Assembly: GCA_944326545.1 (NCBI GenBank)
Contig: CALVEH010000004.1
Span: 186,001-250,000, forward strand
Direction: 5' to 3'
DNA length: 64,000 nucleotides
From: Candidatus Gastranaerophilales bacterium
GTDB lineage: Bacteria > Cyanobacteriota > Vampirovibrionia > Gastranaerophilales > Gastranaerophilaceae
Under the pieces are notes generated by a model. The model searched no databases. It had not been told where the DNA came from and saw nothing but the letters and a program-made list of their open reading frames with translations. Each line of letters starts with the position of its first letter. Within the stretch, counting starts at the first letter, position 1. The position numbers were made by a program, and so were the translations under genes. Below are positions 18,258-26,354 of the stretch, piece after piece.

Positions 18258-19466
18258 TTATTCAACAATTTTATCTACAACACCAGCACCAACTGTACGT
18301 CCGCCTTCTCTGATAGCGAATCTCATACCTTGTTCGATAGCTACAGGAGCGATCAATTCAACGTCCATAACAACGTTGTCACCAGGCATAACCATTTCGC
18401 CGTCAAATTTGATAGAACCAGTTACGTCAGTAGTTCTGATGTAGAATTGTGGTCTGTAACCAGGGAAGAATGGAGTGTGACGTCCGCCTTCTTCTTTTGT
18501 CAAAACGTAAACGTTAGCTGTGAATTTAGTGTGAGGTGTGATTGAACCAGGAGCAGCCAATACTTGACCACGTTGGATTTCAGTTTTATCAACACCACGG
18601 AGCAAAGCACCGATGTTATCACCTGCTAAACCTTCGTCTAACAATTTTCTGAACATTTCAACACCAGTAACAGTTGTTTTCTTAGTTTCGCCGAAACCAA
18701 CGATTTCAACTTCTTGACCAACTTTAACTTTACCTCTTTCAACACGGCCAGTAGCAACTGTACCACGACCAGTGATAGAGAATACGTCTTCAACAGGCAT
18801 CAAGAATGGTTTGTCAAGGTCACGTTCAGGAGTTGGAACATAAGAGTCAACAGCGTCCATAAGTTCCCAAATTTTGTCAACCCATTTGTCTTCGCCTCTT
18901 TTGATTGATGGGTTAGCTTGAACAGCTTCTAAAGCTTTCAAAGCAGAACCTTTGATAACAGGGATGTTGTCACCGTCGAATTCGTAAGAAGATAACAATT
19001 CTCTTGTTTCCATTTCAACGAGTTCGAGAAGTTCTTCATCATCAACCATATCGCATTTGTTCAAGAATACAACCAATCTTGGAACACCAACTTGTCTTGC
19101 TAACAAGATGTGTTCACGAGTTTGTGGCATAGGACCATCTGTAGCAGCGATAACGAGGATACCGCCGTCCATTTGAGCTGCACCAGTGATCATGTTTTTA
19201 ACATAGTCAGCGTGGCCTGGGCAGTCAACGTGAGCATAGTGTCTAGCTTCTGTTTCGTATTCTACGTGAGCAGTAGAGATAGTAATACCTCTAGCTTTTT
19301 CTTCAGGAGCAGCGTCGATTTCATCGAATTTTTTAGCTTGAGCTTGACCAGCTGCTGCTAAAACTGAAGTGATTGCTGCTGTCAATGTAGTTTTACCGTG
19401 GTCAACGTGGCCTACTGTACCAATGTTAACGTGCGGTTTCGTACGTTCATACTTTTCGCGTGCCAT
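18258..19466 (-). CDS. tuf: Elongation factor Tu
   Basis: EF-Tu carries aminoacyl-tRNA to the ribosome as a GTP complex. The 402-residue chain has all GTPase motifs: GHVDHGKT (19-26), the DCPGHADY switch II region, NKCD and SALK, followed by the two beta-barrel domains ending [12 protein letters not shown] strong ribosome binding site (AAAGGAG) precedes the ATG. Here the gene stands alone with its own terminator, away from the usual str operon partners. Upstream there is a TATAAT at 19559-19554 on the minus strand and a TTGACA further up, but their spacing is too large for a standard pair, so the promoter is not settled. Confidence 0.98.
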   Translation of the reverse strand: MAREKYERTKPHVNIGTVGHVDHGKTTLTAAITSVLAAAGQAQAKKFDEIDAAPEEKARGITISTAHVEYETEARHYAHVDCPGHADYVKNMITGAAQMDGGILVIAATDGPMPQTREHILLARQVGVPRLVVFLNKCDMVDDEELLELVEMETRELLSSYEFDGDNIPVIKGSALKALEAVQANPSIKRGEDKWVDKIWELMDAVDSYVPTPERDLDKPFLMPVEDVFSITGRGTVATGRVERGKVKVGQEVEIVGFGETKKTTVTGVEMFRKLLDEGLAGDNIGALLRGVDKTEIQRGQVLAAPGSITPHTKFTANVYVLTKEEGGRHTPFFPGYRPQFYIRTTDVTGSIKFDGEMVMPGDNVVMDVELIAPVAIEQGMRFAIREGGRTVGAGVVDKIVE

Positions 19467-19671
19467 GAGATTAATCTCCTTTTGTTTAAATGATATCTAC
19501 TACGTCTATTGTATTTCAAATAGTTGGCTTGAAAGGCACTATATGCCCTTCCCATTATACAATCTTATATGCTCATTCTGATTTGTCAAGCAAAAACCAT
19601 GCTTTTTAACATTCTAAAACATGCATAAATTAAGGATATCCGTGCTAATCTTGATGTATGATATAACATTG

Positions 19672-19862
19672 TCTGAGAAAAATTCGTGATAAGGAGCAAA
19701 GCGACGTGAACGAATTTTTGAACAAAGCGAACAGCAGAGCTGTGGCGATGCTAGTGAGCCTGTCTCCGAAACTTAACGAAGTTAAGTGTAGGTGAGTGTC
19801 ACCTTGAAAAGGTGAGCAGTGGCGGCTCGAAGGTTCGAGGCGACAACTGCGACACTAGATTA
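19672..19862 (+). repeat. Family A structured repeat (copy A2)
   Basis: Plus orientation. AAAAATTCGT (19678-19687) pairs with ACGAATTTTT (19710-19719), where other copies have AAAAATTTGC with GCAAATTTTT, a compensated change. Then ACAGC-AGA-GCTGT, ACTTAAC-GAA-GTTAAGT, CTCGAA-GG-TTCGAG and the end CACTAGATTA. It fills the gap between the divergent tuf and zinc-ribbon genes. Confidence 0.9.
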
Positions 19863-19924
19863 AATTTGACTTAACAAAAAATATTATTAAATTTAACCTG
19901 TGAGAGTTATCTGTGAGGCAGCAA

Positions 19925-20296
19925 ATGTTTTTTCATAAAAAAAAGGAATGTACACACTCTAAAGTTTCTCCAGAAAAGGATGCTTGTTATTGCCCTGATT
20001 GCGGAAAATACATAGAAAACAGATGGTATCTAACGCGCTGTAATTGTTGCAATGTAAAACGCAAAACCGTTATAAAGTTCGATACAATTATGCCCGAAAC
20101 AAAATATTGCCCAAACTGCGGTTCTGAGCATTATCATGTTGAAGAAGTGCCTTCTATTAATTTTATAGACATAAACTTTGCGGTGCTCGTAAAACAAGTT
20201 AACGAAGAACGTTCAATCAACAGAACACAAACTTGGCTTGAACGAGAAAACACAGAGCCGATTAAGTTGTTGGGATTTAATTTGAATTTTAATTAA
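19925..20296 (+). CDS. Zinc-ribbon hypothetical protein
   Basis: A 123-residue protein with several Cys pairs in its first 80 residues: CYCPDCG, CNCC and YCPNCG, with HYH close to the last pair. These suggest one or two zinc ribbons. The C-terminal part is not Cys-rich and has no match I know. The ATG at 19925 is preferred because GAGG lies six bases upstream; a GTG at 19913 is possible. It follows repeat A2 with little room for a long promoter region. A nucleic-acid or protein binding adaptor is the usual role for such proteins, but nothing here shows a target. Confidence 0.6.
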   Translation: MFFHKKKECTHSKVSPEKDACYCPDCGKYIENRWYLTRCNCCNVKRKTVIKFDTIMPETKYCPNCGSEHYHVEEVPSINFIDINFAVLVKQVNEERSINRTQTWLERENTEPIKLLGFNLNFN

Positions 20297-20369
20297 AACT
20301 TTCTTGATAAAGCTCCTTGTTTTGTTTACTATTCAAGTGTGAATTAGTACAAAATAAGGAGACTTTATT

Positions 20370-21149
20370 ATGTCAAGAAGACCCGTTATTGCAGGTAACT
20401 GGAAAATGCACAAATTACAAGCCGAATCAGTAGAATTAATCAACGGCTTGATGGCAGAATTAAAAGATATGGACAAAGCAACAATGCCTGAAGTTGTTGT
20501 TGCGCCTGTATTTACATCATTGTATGCAGTAAACAAAGCTATGACAGATTGCGGATGCGGCAGAGTAAGACTTGCTTGCCAAAACTGCTACTTTGAAACT
20601 CAAGGTGCTTTCACTGGCGAAGTTTCTGTAGAAATGGCTAAAGACGCAGGTTGTGAATACATCATCATCGGTCACTCTGAAAGAAGACAATACTTTGGTG
20701 AAACTGATGAAATGGTTAACAAAAAAGCTAAGAAAATCTTGGCAGAAGGTCTTGTACCTATCATTTGCTGCGGCGAATCTTTAGAACAAAGAGAAGCCGG
20801 CGTTACTGATTCACACATCGCTTCTCAAATCAAAGCTGCTTTAGAAGGTATGACTTCAGAAGAAGTTGCTAAATCAATCATTGCTTACGAACCAATCTGG
20901 GCTATCGGAACAGGCAAAACTTGCGATTCTGCAGAAGCTAACAGAGTAATCGCTATGATTAGAAACGTTGTTAAAGAAATCGCAGGTGCTCAAGCTGCTG
21001 ATGCTATCAGAATTCTTTACGGCGGTAGCGTAAAACCTGAAACAATTGAAGAACAAATGGCTCAATCAGACATCGATGGTGCTTTGGTTGGCGGTGCAAG
21101 CTTGAAAGCTGACAGCTTTGCTAAAATTGTTAAAGGCGCTTTAAAATAA
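20370..21149 (+). CDS. tpiA: Triosephosphate isomerase
   Basis: TpiA interconverts dihydroxyacetone phosphate and glyceraldehyde 3-phosphate. The 259-residue protein carries GNWKMHK near the start, the catalytic His region IIGHSERRQYFGE, the catalytic Glu in AYEPIWAIGTGKT and the phosphate-binding LYGGSVKPE. It has extra cysteines (CGCGRVRLACQNCYF) relative to many homologues. AAGGAG lies well placed before the ATG. The gene is not grouped with other glycolytic genes; its terminator lies 33 bases downstream, followed by a block of nested repeats. Confidence 0.97.
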   Translation: MSRRPVIAGNWKMHKLQAESVELINGLMAELKDMDKATMPEVVVAPVFTSLYAVNKAMTDCGCGRVRLACQNCYFETQGAFTGEVSVEMAKDAGCEYIIIGHSERRQYFGETDEMVNKKAKKILAEGLVPIICCGESLEQREAGVTDSHIASQIKAALEGMTSEEVAKSIIAYEPIWAIGTGKTCDSAEANRVIAMIRNVVKEIAGAQAADAIRILYGGSVKPETIEEQMAQSDIDGALVGGASLKADSFAKIVKGALK

Positions 21150-21181
21150 GTTTTATTTTAAAAACTTAAAAGAATACAAAC

Positions 21182-21215
21182 AAAGACCTCTCTATTTTTA
21201 GAGAGGTCTTTTGTT
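21182..21215 (+). terminator. Intrinsic terminator of tpiA
   Basis: AAAGACCTCTCTA pairs with TAGAGAGGTCTTT around TTTT and is followed by a T-rich stretch. Confidence 0.9.
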
Positions 21216-21260
21216 ATTTTTTATTTTTTCAATAAATAACAAAAAGATGTTTATTCTTTG

Positions 21261-21603
21261 TTCATTTCTTTCTCTTTTTTGCGAACAAAAGAGAAAGAAA
21301 CAGAATGTTCGAGAAAAATTTGCGATAAGGAACGTGAGCAAATTTTTTGAGTGACACATTGAAAAGGTGAGTCTTTGAGCTTCGAAGGCTCGAAGCGAAA
21401 AAGACGACACTAGATTAGGACCAAAGAAAGAGAAAAAACGCTGTATCAAAAAACATTGTAGGATTTTAGAGCAAATTTTGCATCCACTTCACTATGTTAC
21501 GGCCTGTCAAAATTTACTCTAAAATCTGACATTGTTTAAACAAAGTCACAACAGCATAGCTGTCTTGCACTTCGTGCGCAACTTCGTTGCAAGTGTTTTT
21601 TAG
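21261..21603 (+). repeat. Family E element (copy E3), interrupted by A3
   Basis: A divergent E copy split by repeat A3. Left part: 14-bp arms TTTCTTTCTCTTTT (21265-21278) and AAAAGAGAAAGAAA (21287-21300). Right part after A3: a stretch alignable to E2 (…CGCTGTATCAAAA), then a long hairpin GATTTTAGAG-c-AAATTTTG (21462-21480) with CAAAATTT-a-CTCTAAAATC (21508-21526), then ACAGC-ATA-GCTGT, GCAC-TTC-GTGC and GCAAC-TTC-GTTGC. No gene is evident here. Confidence 0.7.
21307..21421 (+). repeat. Family A repeat (copy A3), short form inside E3
   Basis: 115 bases from GTTCGAGAAAA to CTAGATTAGGAC. It keeps the first arm pair AAAAATTTGC (21314-21323) and GCAAATTTTT (21338-21347) and the GCTTCGA-AGGC-TCGAAGC hairpin, but lacks the two middle hairpins present in A1, A2, A4 and A6. 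It lies between the two halves of E3. Confidence 0.85.
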
Positions 21604-21629
21604 TCAGTCGGTCTAATTTACTAATTCCA

Positions 21630-22080
21630 TCAAAATTTACACTGCATTAGCAGTATTATGGCTTTGCCATTGTAGTTTGTTCGAGAAAAATTTGCGATAA
21701 GGAACGTGAGCAAATTTTTTGACAAAGTGAACAGCAGAGCTGTGGCGATGCTAGTGAGCCTGTCTCCGAAACTTAACAAAGTTAAGTGTAGGTGAGTGAC
21801 ACATTGTTCACTATACGTGAAGACATTTTGCACGAAATCAAAGATTTCGGCAAAAGAAGTCAAAGGTGAGTCTTTGAGCTTCGAAGGCTCGAAGCGAAAA
21901 AGACGACACTAGATTAGGACTGATTACAGACTCTTTGTATTTACGTACAAAATTTTCGTTAAGCGTAGCGGTTAGAAAATTTTGAAGATAAATACTATAG
22001 AGTCTGTTTTGATATAGCGTGTTTTTCTTTTTTGGTTCATTTTTTCTTTTTGCGTCGCAACAAAAAGAAAAAATGAACAT
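21630..22080 (-). repeat. Family E element (copy E1), interrupted by A4
   Basis: Minus-orientation E copy. The part at 21922-22080 (159 bases) matches 55004-55162 with five differences. It has 18-bp arms GTTCATTTTTTCTTTTTG and their complement, and a nested hairpin with outer arms ACAGACTC/GAGTCTGT and inner AAAATTTTC/GAAAATTTT. The remaining part, at 21630-21678 beyond A4, carries ATGGC-AAA-GCCAT and ACTGC-TAAT-GCAGT read on the minus strand. Confidence 0.8.
21679..21920 (+). repeat. Family A repeat (copy A4) inserted in E1
   Basis: Long A copy of 242 bases from GTTCGAGAAAA to TAGATTAGGAC. Besides the usual hairpins it has extra ones: TTCAC/GTGAA and GAAATC-AAA-GATTTC. Left flank GTAGTTT and right flank TGATTAC join to GTAGTTTTGATTAC, which is the uninterrupted sequence in copy E2 (minus strand at 55162), so the insertion left no target duplication. 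Confidence 0.85.
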
Positions 22081-22092
22081 ATAAAAAATCAG

Positions 22093-22920
22093 TTAGTACA
22101 AATTAGTGTTCTTTGTCACAAAGTCAACAACATCCATATCCTTGGCTTTGTCACCAAGCATTTTAACCACATCAGGCAATACTTCGATATTTTCTTTTAC
22201 CTTTTCCATTGGTGCTGTAGAATTTACAAACTTGTCCATATAAATATTAAACTCAGGCTCTAATTTTTCTGTTGCAGGGGCTAAGTCTGTAAACAATGCT
22301 TTAATTTTGTCAGGTTTGGCATTTGGGTTTACAAATGTTTTTATCATATCCATAAAGTTTTCTTGTTTGGAATAATCCATCATATAACCACCGTTAAGAG
22401 TTTCTTTTGCAATATTTGGGACTACTTGTGCTGTTGCCTGCATTTGTTTTGCGAGTTCTGTATTCTTTAAAACTCCGCCTGACATCATACCAAGAGCATA
22501 TTTTGATGTAGTTGAATCAGTGTTGTTAATTATTGCATCTACAAGTTCCATTGCTTCAGGGTTTGTTTTTGAGGCTTCAATCATATCTTTAACAACTGCT
22601 TTTCTGTAAGTTACGCCGTTTGCAGCTTTAGCACCAAGATTAATAGCTGTAGGTAGCATTTCCTGATGGGTAGAAAGTTCCAACGTATCAGCGATAGTAC
22701 CCATGTGTTTTGGGTTTAGGGTTTTAATTTCTTTTGCAAATTCCTGCATTTCCGGAATTCTTTGAGTGTAATAGTCGATTGTTTGTACAAGTTCGTCTTT
22801 TGTTCTTGTATCAGGCTTTCTTGATATAGCCCCCATTGCTTCAAAACCACCTGTAAAAAGACGATTAACAGGTCTTTGTACCACTTGTTTAAAAACTTTA
22901 TCTGCACCAAATAATCCCAT
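22093..22920 (-). CDS. Hypothetical 275-residue helical protein
   Basis: I do not recognise a family. The chain is predominantly helical and polar, without signal peptide, membrane segments or cysteines. It looks like a series of helical hairpins, for example DELVQTIDYYTQRIPEMQEF, then MEASKTNPEAMELVDAIINN-like units, which recall alpha-solenoid repeats. The start ATG follows a run of T-rich sequence with AAAGGAT as likely ribosome binding site. Its 3' end lies 12 bases from the end of repeat E1. Divergent from the HNH-like gene, with 148 bases between them that include GTAAAG-TTTT-CTTTAC at 23011-23026. Probably lineage-specific and cytosolic. Confidence 0.5.
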   Translation of the reverse strand: MGLFGADKVFKQVVQRPVNRLFTGGFEAMGAISRKPDTRTKDELVQTIDYYTQRIPEMQEFAKEIKTLNPKHMGTIADTLELSTHQEMLPTAINLGAKAANGVTYRKAVVKDMIEASKTNPEAMELVDAIINNTDSTTSKYALGMMSGGVLKNTELAKQMQATAQVVPNIAKETLNGGYMMDYSKQENFMDMIKTFVNPNAKPDKIKALFTDLAPATEKLEPEFNIYMDKFVNSTAPMEKVKENIEVLPDVVKMLGDKAKDMDVVDFVTKNTNLY

Positions 22921-23068
22921 TTTTTTAATCCTTTCTTATACTTTTTTGTTGAATCTATAAAACTTCTCAAGACTTTTTGTTGCTTAATTTCAAAAAATCA
23001 GACCTGTAATGTAAAGTTTTCTTTACGACAATGCGCAAAATTTTTTATTTTTCAGTTTTAAAACTCGT

Positions 23069-24016
23069 ATGAAAATGGTTTCTTTTTCCTCCTCACAAAC
23101 AAATCCAAAAGTTTATCATTCTTTGCAAGAGATTGACGGGCTTTCTTGCGCAAGATGCGGACGCAAGACTATCACACACAAAAAAATCCAAGAAGAACGC
23201 CACAAAATTGAACTTGATGCAAAACAAGCTATAGATAAACTTTCACAAAAAGAAAATACCGATTCTGTTGCGTTCCACTTGCTAAAAAAATTGTCTGAAG
23301 ATTCACCTCAAAAAACAGTGAGAGAAATTGTTGCTCAAGAAAACGCTCAAGCAGCCTTATCTCAACTGTGCGAAGAAGACAAAAAAGAGTTTAGGCATCT
23401 TGTAAAAAACGCAACCAAAATGGCTCTGCCTGCTCATTTGGCATTGAAAAAAATTGAAGAATATAAAACTCTTATCAACCCTAACAAACAAATTGTTTTT
23501 GAAGAGCTTGAAGTTCTTGCGCAAAAAAACAAAGACAAAACTCTTTCAGAAATTTTAAAAATGCCTGAAGTTCAAGAAGAATACAAAGCAAAAGCCAAAC
23601 ACTGCATTACAACAAACAACCTAAGCCCAAGATGCAGAAGAAACAACCCATTTAGGTTTTTTGCTCAAAACAAAAATGAAGATGACAAAACTATTGCAGA
23701 AAAACTTATTTCAGGACTTGAAAACACATTTGAACACGTAAAACGTAACAGCAACAACGGGCAAAGAATACAAAGTAACGGAATTACTTTGTGCTTTGAT
23801 TGCAATAACTACATTAGAGAACGGAAATATCCTGATGTGATTGAAGAGTATCCTCAAATGGTTGAAAATGTCCAAAAACAACTTGATGAAGTAATTGAAT
23901 ACATAAATGATGGTGAATTAATAAACCACGAAAACTATCCCGCAGAGATAAAACAAAGATTGTATGATGAATCCGAACATATTCTAAATATAGATATATC
24001 TAAACTTAAAAAATAA
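23069..24016 (+). CDS. HNH-like zinc protein with long helical insertion
   Basis: The 315-residue chain holds the two ends of an HNH-type zinc fold widely separated. CARCGRKT at 27-34 supplies the first Cys pair; HVKRNSNNGQRIQSNG from 223, then LCFDCNNY (Cys 242 and 245), supplies the H-x(n)-N and second pair typical of HNH nucleases. Some 190 mostly helical residues lie between. In HNH enzymes the first His would be the metal-site residue DH/EH; here it is EH (residues 222-223), so activity is possible. There is a VSFSS motif at residues 4-8. It lies 1 kb from the nested repeats, but no direct link is shown. Could equally be a structural zinc protein. Confidence 0.55.
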   Translation: MKMVSFSSSQTNPKVYHSLQEIDGLSCARCGRKTITHKKIQEERHKIELDAKQAIDKLSQKENTDSVAFHLLKKLSEDSPQKTVREIVAQENAQAALSQLCEEDKKEFRHLVKNATKMALPAHLALKKIEEYKTLINPNKQIVFEELEVLAQKNKDKTLSEILKMPEVQEEYKAKAKHCITTNNLSPRCRRNNPFRFFAQNKNEDDKTIAEKLISGLENTFEHVKRNSNNGQRIQSNGITLCFDCNNYIRERKYPDVIEEYPQMVENVQKQLDEVIEYINDGELINHENYPAEIKQRLYDESEHILNIDISKLKK

Positions 24017-24070
24017 TCTGTTTTTCTGATAAAATTTAGTAGTACTAAATAAATAAAGGGATAGAGTTTT

Positions 24071-24688
24071 ATGTTGGATATGATTTTGGGGCATTTGATA
24101 AGCTTTATTGAGGGAATAATAACAGCAACAGGTGCTTGGGGTATTATGCTTCTTATGGCAATAGAGTCTTGTAACATACCTTTGCCGAGCGAAGCTATTT
24201 TGCCTTTTGCAGGCTATATGGTAACAAAAGGAGTATTTAGTATCCACGTTGCTGCTTTTGCAGGGGCATTCGGTTGTGTGTTAGGTTCAATACCTTCGTA
24301 TTATCTGGGTTACTTTGGCGGCAGACCGTTTGTTGAAAAATATGGCAAATGGCTTTTGGTAAGCAAAAAAGACCTCGAAGATGCAGACAAGTGGGTAGAA
24401 AAATACGGAGACTGGGCATTTTTTATTTGCAGAATGCTGCCTGTTGTAAGGACTTTTATTTCTTTCCCTGCAGGGATTTTAAGAGCTAAAAAAAGAGTTT
24501 TCTTTACATTAACATTTTTAGGTTCTCTTGTGTGGAGCTATTTTCTCGTATTTGTTGGAATAAAAATGGGGCAAAATATGGAAGCTTTTAAACATATTTG
24601 GCACAAGTTTGATATTGCAATAGTTTCTGTATGTTTTGTACTTGGCGTTGCTTATCTTTACAAACACTTTAAACATTTGAACGATTAA
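24071..24688 (+). CDS. DedA family membrane protein
   Basis: DedA proteins are inner-membrane proteins, members of which flip lipid carriers such as undecaprenyl phosphate or phospholipids. The 205-residue chain has the typical layout: N-terminal helix, re-entrant region with E-x(n)-P-S-E (MAIESCNIPLPSEAILPFAG), G-x(n)-G (GSIPSYYLGYFGGRPFVEKY), and a later FICRMLPVVRTFISFPAG motif with the conserved Arg, followed by two transmembrane helices. It starts 54 bases after the HNH-like gene and precedes manC by 41 bases. The specific substrate cannot be told. Confidence 0.9.
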   Translation: MLDMILGHLISFIEGIITATGAWGIMLLMAIESCNIPLPSEAILPFAGYMVTKGVFSIHVAAFAGAFGCVLGSIPSYYLGYFGGRPFVEKYGKWLLVSKKDLEDADKWVEKYGDWAFFICRMLPVVRTFISFPAGILRAKKRVFFTLTFLGSLVWSYFLVFVGIKMGQNMEAFKHIWHKFDIAIVSVCFVLGVAYLYKHFKHLND

Positions 24689-24729
24689 TTCATAATATTG
24701 TATAATCGGCTTTATAAGGAGTTATATAT

Positions 24730-26187
24730 ATGACAGTGAGTAACATTTACGCAGTAATTTTGGCAGGCGGTTCAGGCAGCAGACTTTGGCCGTTGAGTAG
24801 AGAAATTCATCCAAAACAATTGATGAAAATCGATTATAATTACACTTTGTTTCAATCTGCTTTTATGCGTTTGATAAACTGCGTGGATGACAAAAATATC
24901 TTAAGTGTGACTAACGTTAAACTCGAAAGCCAAGTTAGAACACAGCTTAAAGAAATGCAAGAAAAATTCTGCAGAAAATCAAGCTACAGAGTAATCACTG
25001 AACCCGAAGGCAAAAATACAGCTCCTGCTATTGCTTTGGCTGTAAAATATGTTGAAAAACTCCAAAAAGACCGCAATTCTAAAGAAGATCCGATTATTGT
25101 AGTTGTTCCGTCAGACAATTTAATTTTAAACAACGATACCTATTGCGAAACAATTACAGAAGGTATAAAACTTGCTCAAGAAAACTATATAGTTACTTTT
25201 GGTGTTAAACCGGAAAAAGCCGACGTTGGTCTGGGCTACATAAAAGCAAAAAACAACAGAAAAATCAGAGCTGTCGCTCCAAACGGAATGAAGGTAGAAG
25301 AGTTTGTTGAAAAACCTGATTTAGAAACTGCTACAGAGTTTGTTGATTCTGACAGATATTACTATAACAGCGGTATGTTTGTGTTTAAAGCGTCAGTTAT
25401 GATGTCAGAACTTAAAAAATATCAATCTGATATTTACAACATCATCAAACACGCAAAAATTTCATCTCAAACACCTACGGTTGCTTACCAAGATTTTAAA
25501 GAAATGCCTGATATTTCGATAGATTACGCTGTTATGGAAAATAGTAAAAAACTTGCTATGATTCCACTAAAAACAGACTGGAAAGATGTCGGCTCTTGGG
25601 AAGCTGTCTATGATATTTCAGAAAAAGATGACGACGGCAATTACCTGATGGGTAATGTGCTTGATTTAGACAGCAAAGACTCTCTTGTTTATTCAACATC
25701 AAAACTGATTACAACAATAGGGCTCAAAAATACTGTTGTAGTTGAAACAGAAGACGCAGTGCTTGTATGCGACAGAGACAGAGTAAATGATGTTAAAAAA
25801 ATTGTAAGTCATTTAAAAGAAATCGACGACGAGACACAATACTCTCACAAAACAGTTTACAGACCTTGGGGTTATTATCAGGTGTTGAATACCGGTAACG
25901 GATTTTTGACAAAATGCATTTATGTTAACCCCGGAGCAAAACTCAGCTTGCAGCTTCACCATCACAGAAGCGAACACTGGGTTGTATTGGAAGGTAAAGC
26001 CTACGTTGTAAAAGGCGAAGAAGAATTTGAATTAGCCAAAGGCGAAAGTATCGATATCGAAGTTGAAGAAAAACATTCACTTCAAAACCCTTATGAAGAA
26101 CCTTTGAAAATTATGGAAATTCAACAAGGTGATATCTTAGACGAAAACGACATTGAACGTTTTGAAGATATGTACGGACGTGTATAG
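24730..26187 (+). CDS. manC: Mannose-1-phosphate guanylyltransferase / mannose-6-phosphate isomerase
   Basis: A bifunctional type II enzyme that makes GDP-mannose for surface polysaccharides. Residues 1-350 are a nucleotidyltransferase with the signature LAGGSGSRLWPLSRE and a later FVEKPD and YNSGMFVFKA; residues ~375-485 are a cupin phosphomannose isomerase domain with PWGYYQVL, LQLHHHRSEHWVVLEG and LQNPYEEPL, which include the metal-binding His and Glu. Length 485 is standard. The ribosome binding site AAGGAG is well placed. No polysaccharide biosynthesis cluster is adjacent, so the end product is not known from this window. Confidence 0.93.
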   Translation: MTVSNIYAVILAGGSGSRLWPLSREIHPKQLMKIDYNYTLFQSAFMRLINCVDDKNILSVTNVKLESQVRTQLKEMQEKFCRKSSYRVITEPEGKNTAPAIALAVKYVEKLQKDRNSKEDPIIVVVPSDNLILNNDTYCETITEGIKLAQENYIVTFGVKPEKADVGLGYIKAKNNRKIRAVAPNGMKVEEFVEKPDLETATEFVDSDRYYYNSGMFVFKASVMMSELKKYQSDIYNIIKHAKISSQTPTVAYQDFKEMPDISIDYAVMENSKKLAMIPLKTDWKDVGSWEAVYDISEKDDDGNYLMGNVLDLDSKDSLVYSTSKLITTIGLKNTVVVETEDAVLVCDRDRVNDVKKIVSHLKEIDDETQYSHKTVYRPWGYYQVLNTGNGFLTKCIYVNPGAKLSLQLHHHRSEHWVVLEGKAYVVKGEEEFELAKGESIDIEVEEKHSLQNPYEEPLKIMEIQQGDILDENDIERFEDMYGRV

Positions 26188-26354
26188 ATAAGAATTTTTA
26201 CAAATTTTCATTTGGGCTTAATCACTGTTTGTACTTGATTATGTTGGCAATATCCTTTAATGATGTATGCTGTTGCGGTTTATATCGTATGGAAAATTTT
26301 GCCGTTGTGTTATAATCATAAAACATTGTTAGTTAATAAGAGGGAATGTGAATT

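Noticed and set aside
19554-19589. Standard sigma-70 promoter for tuf from TTGACA and TATAAT
   Set aside because: The spacer is 24 bases, too long for one promoter; left unassigned.
19801-19862. tRNA-like GGTTCGA word
   Set aside because: It is part of the last hairpin of family A; no cloverleaf or acceptor stem surrounds it. I found no tRNA in the window.
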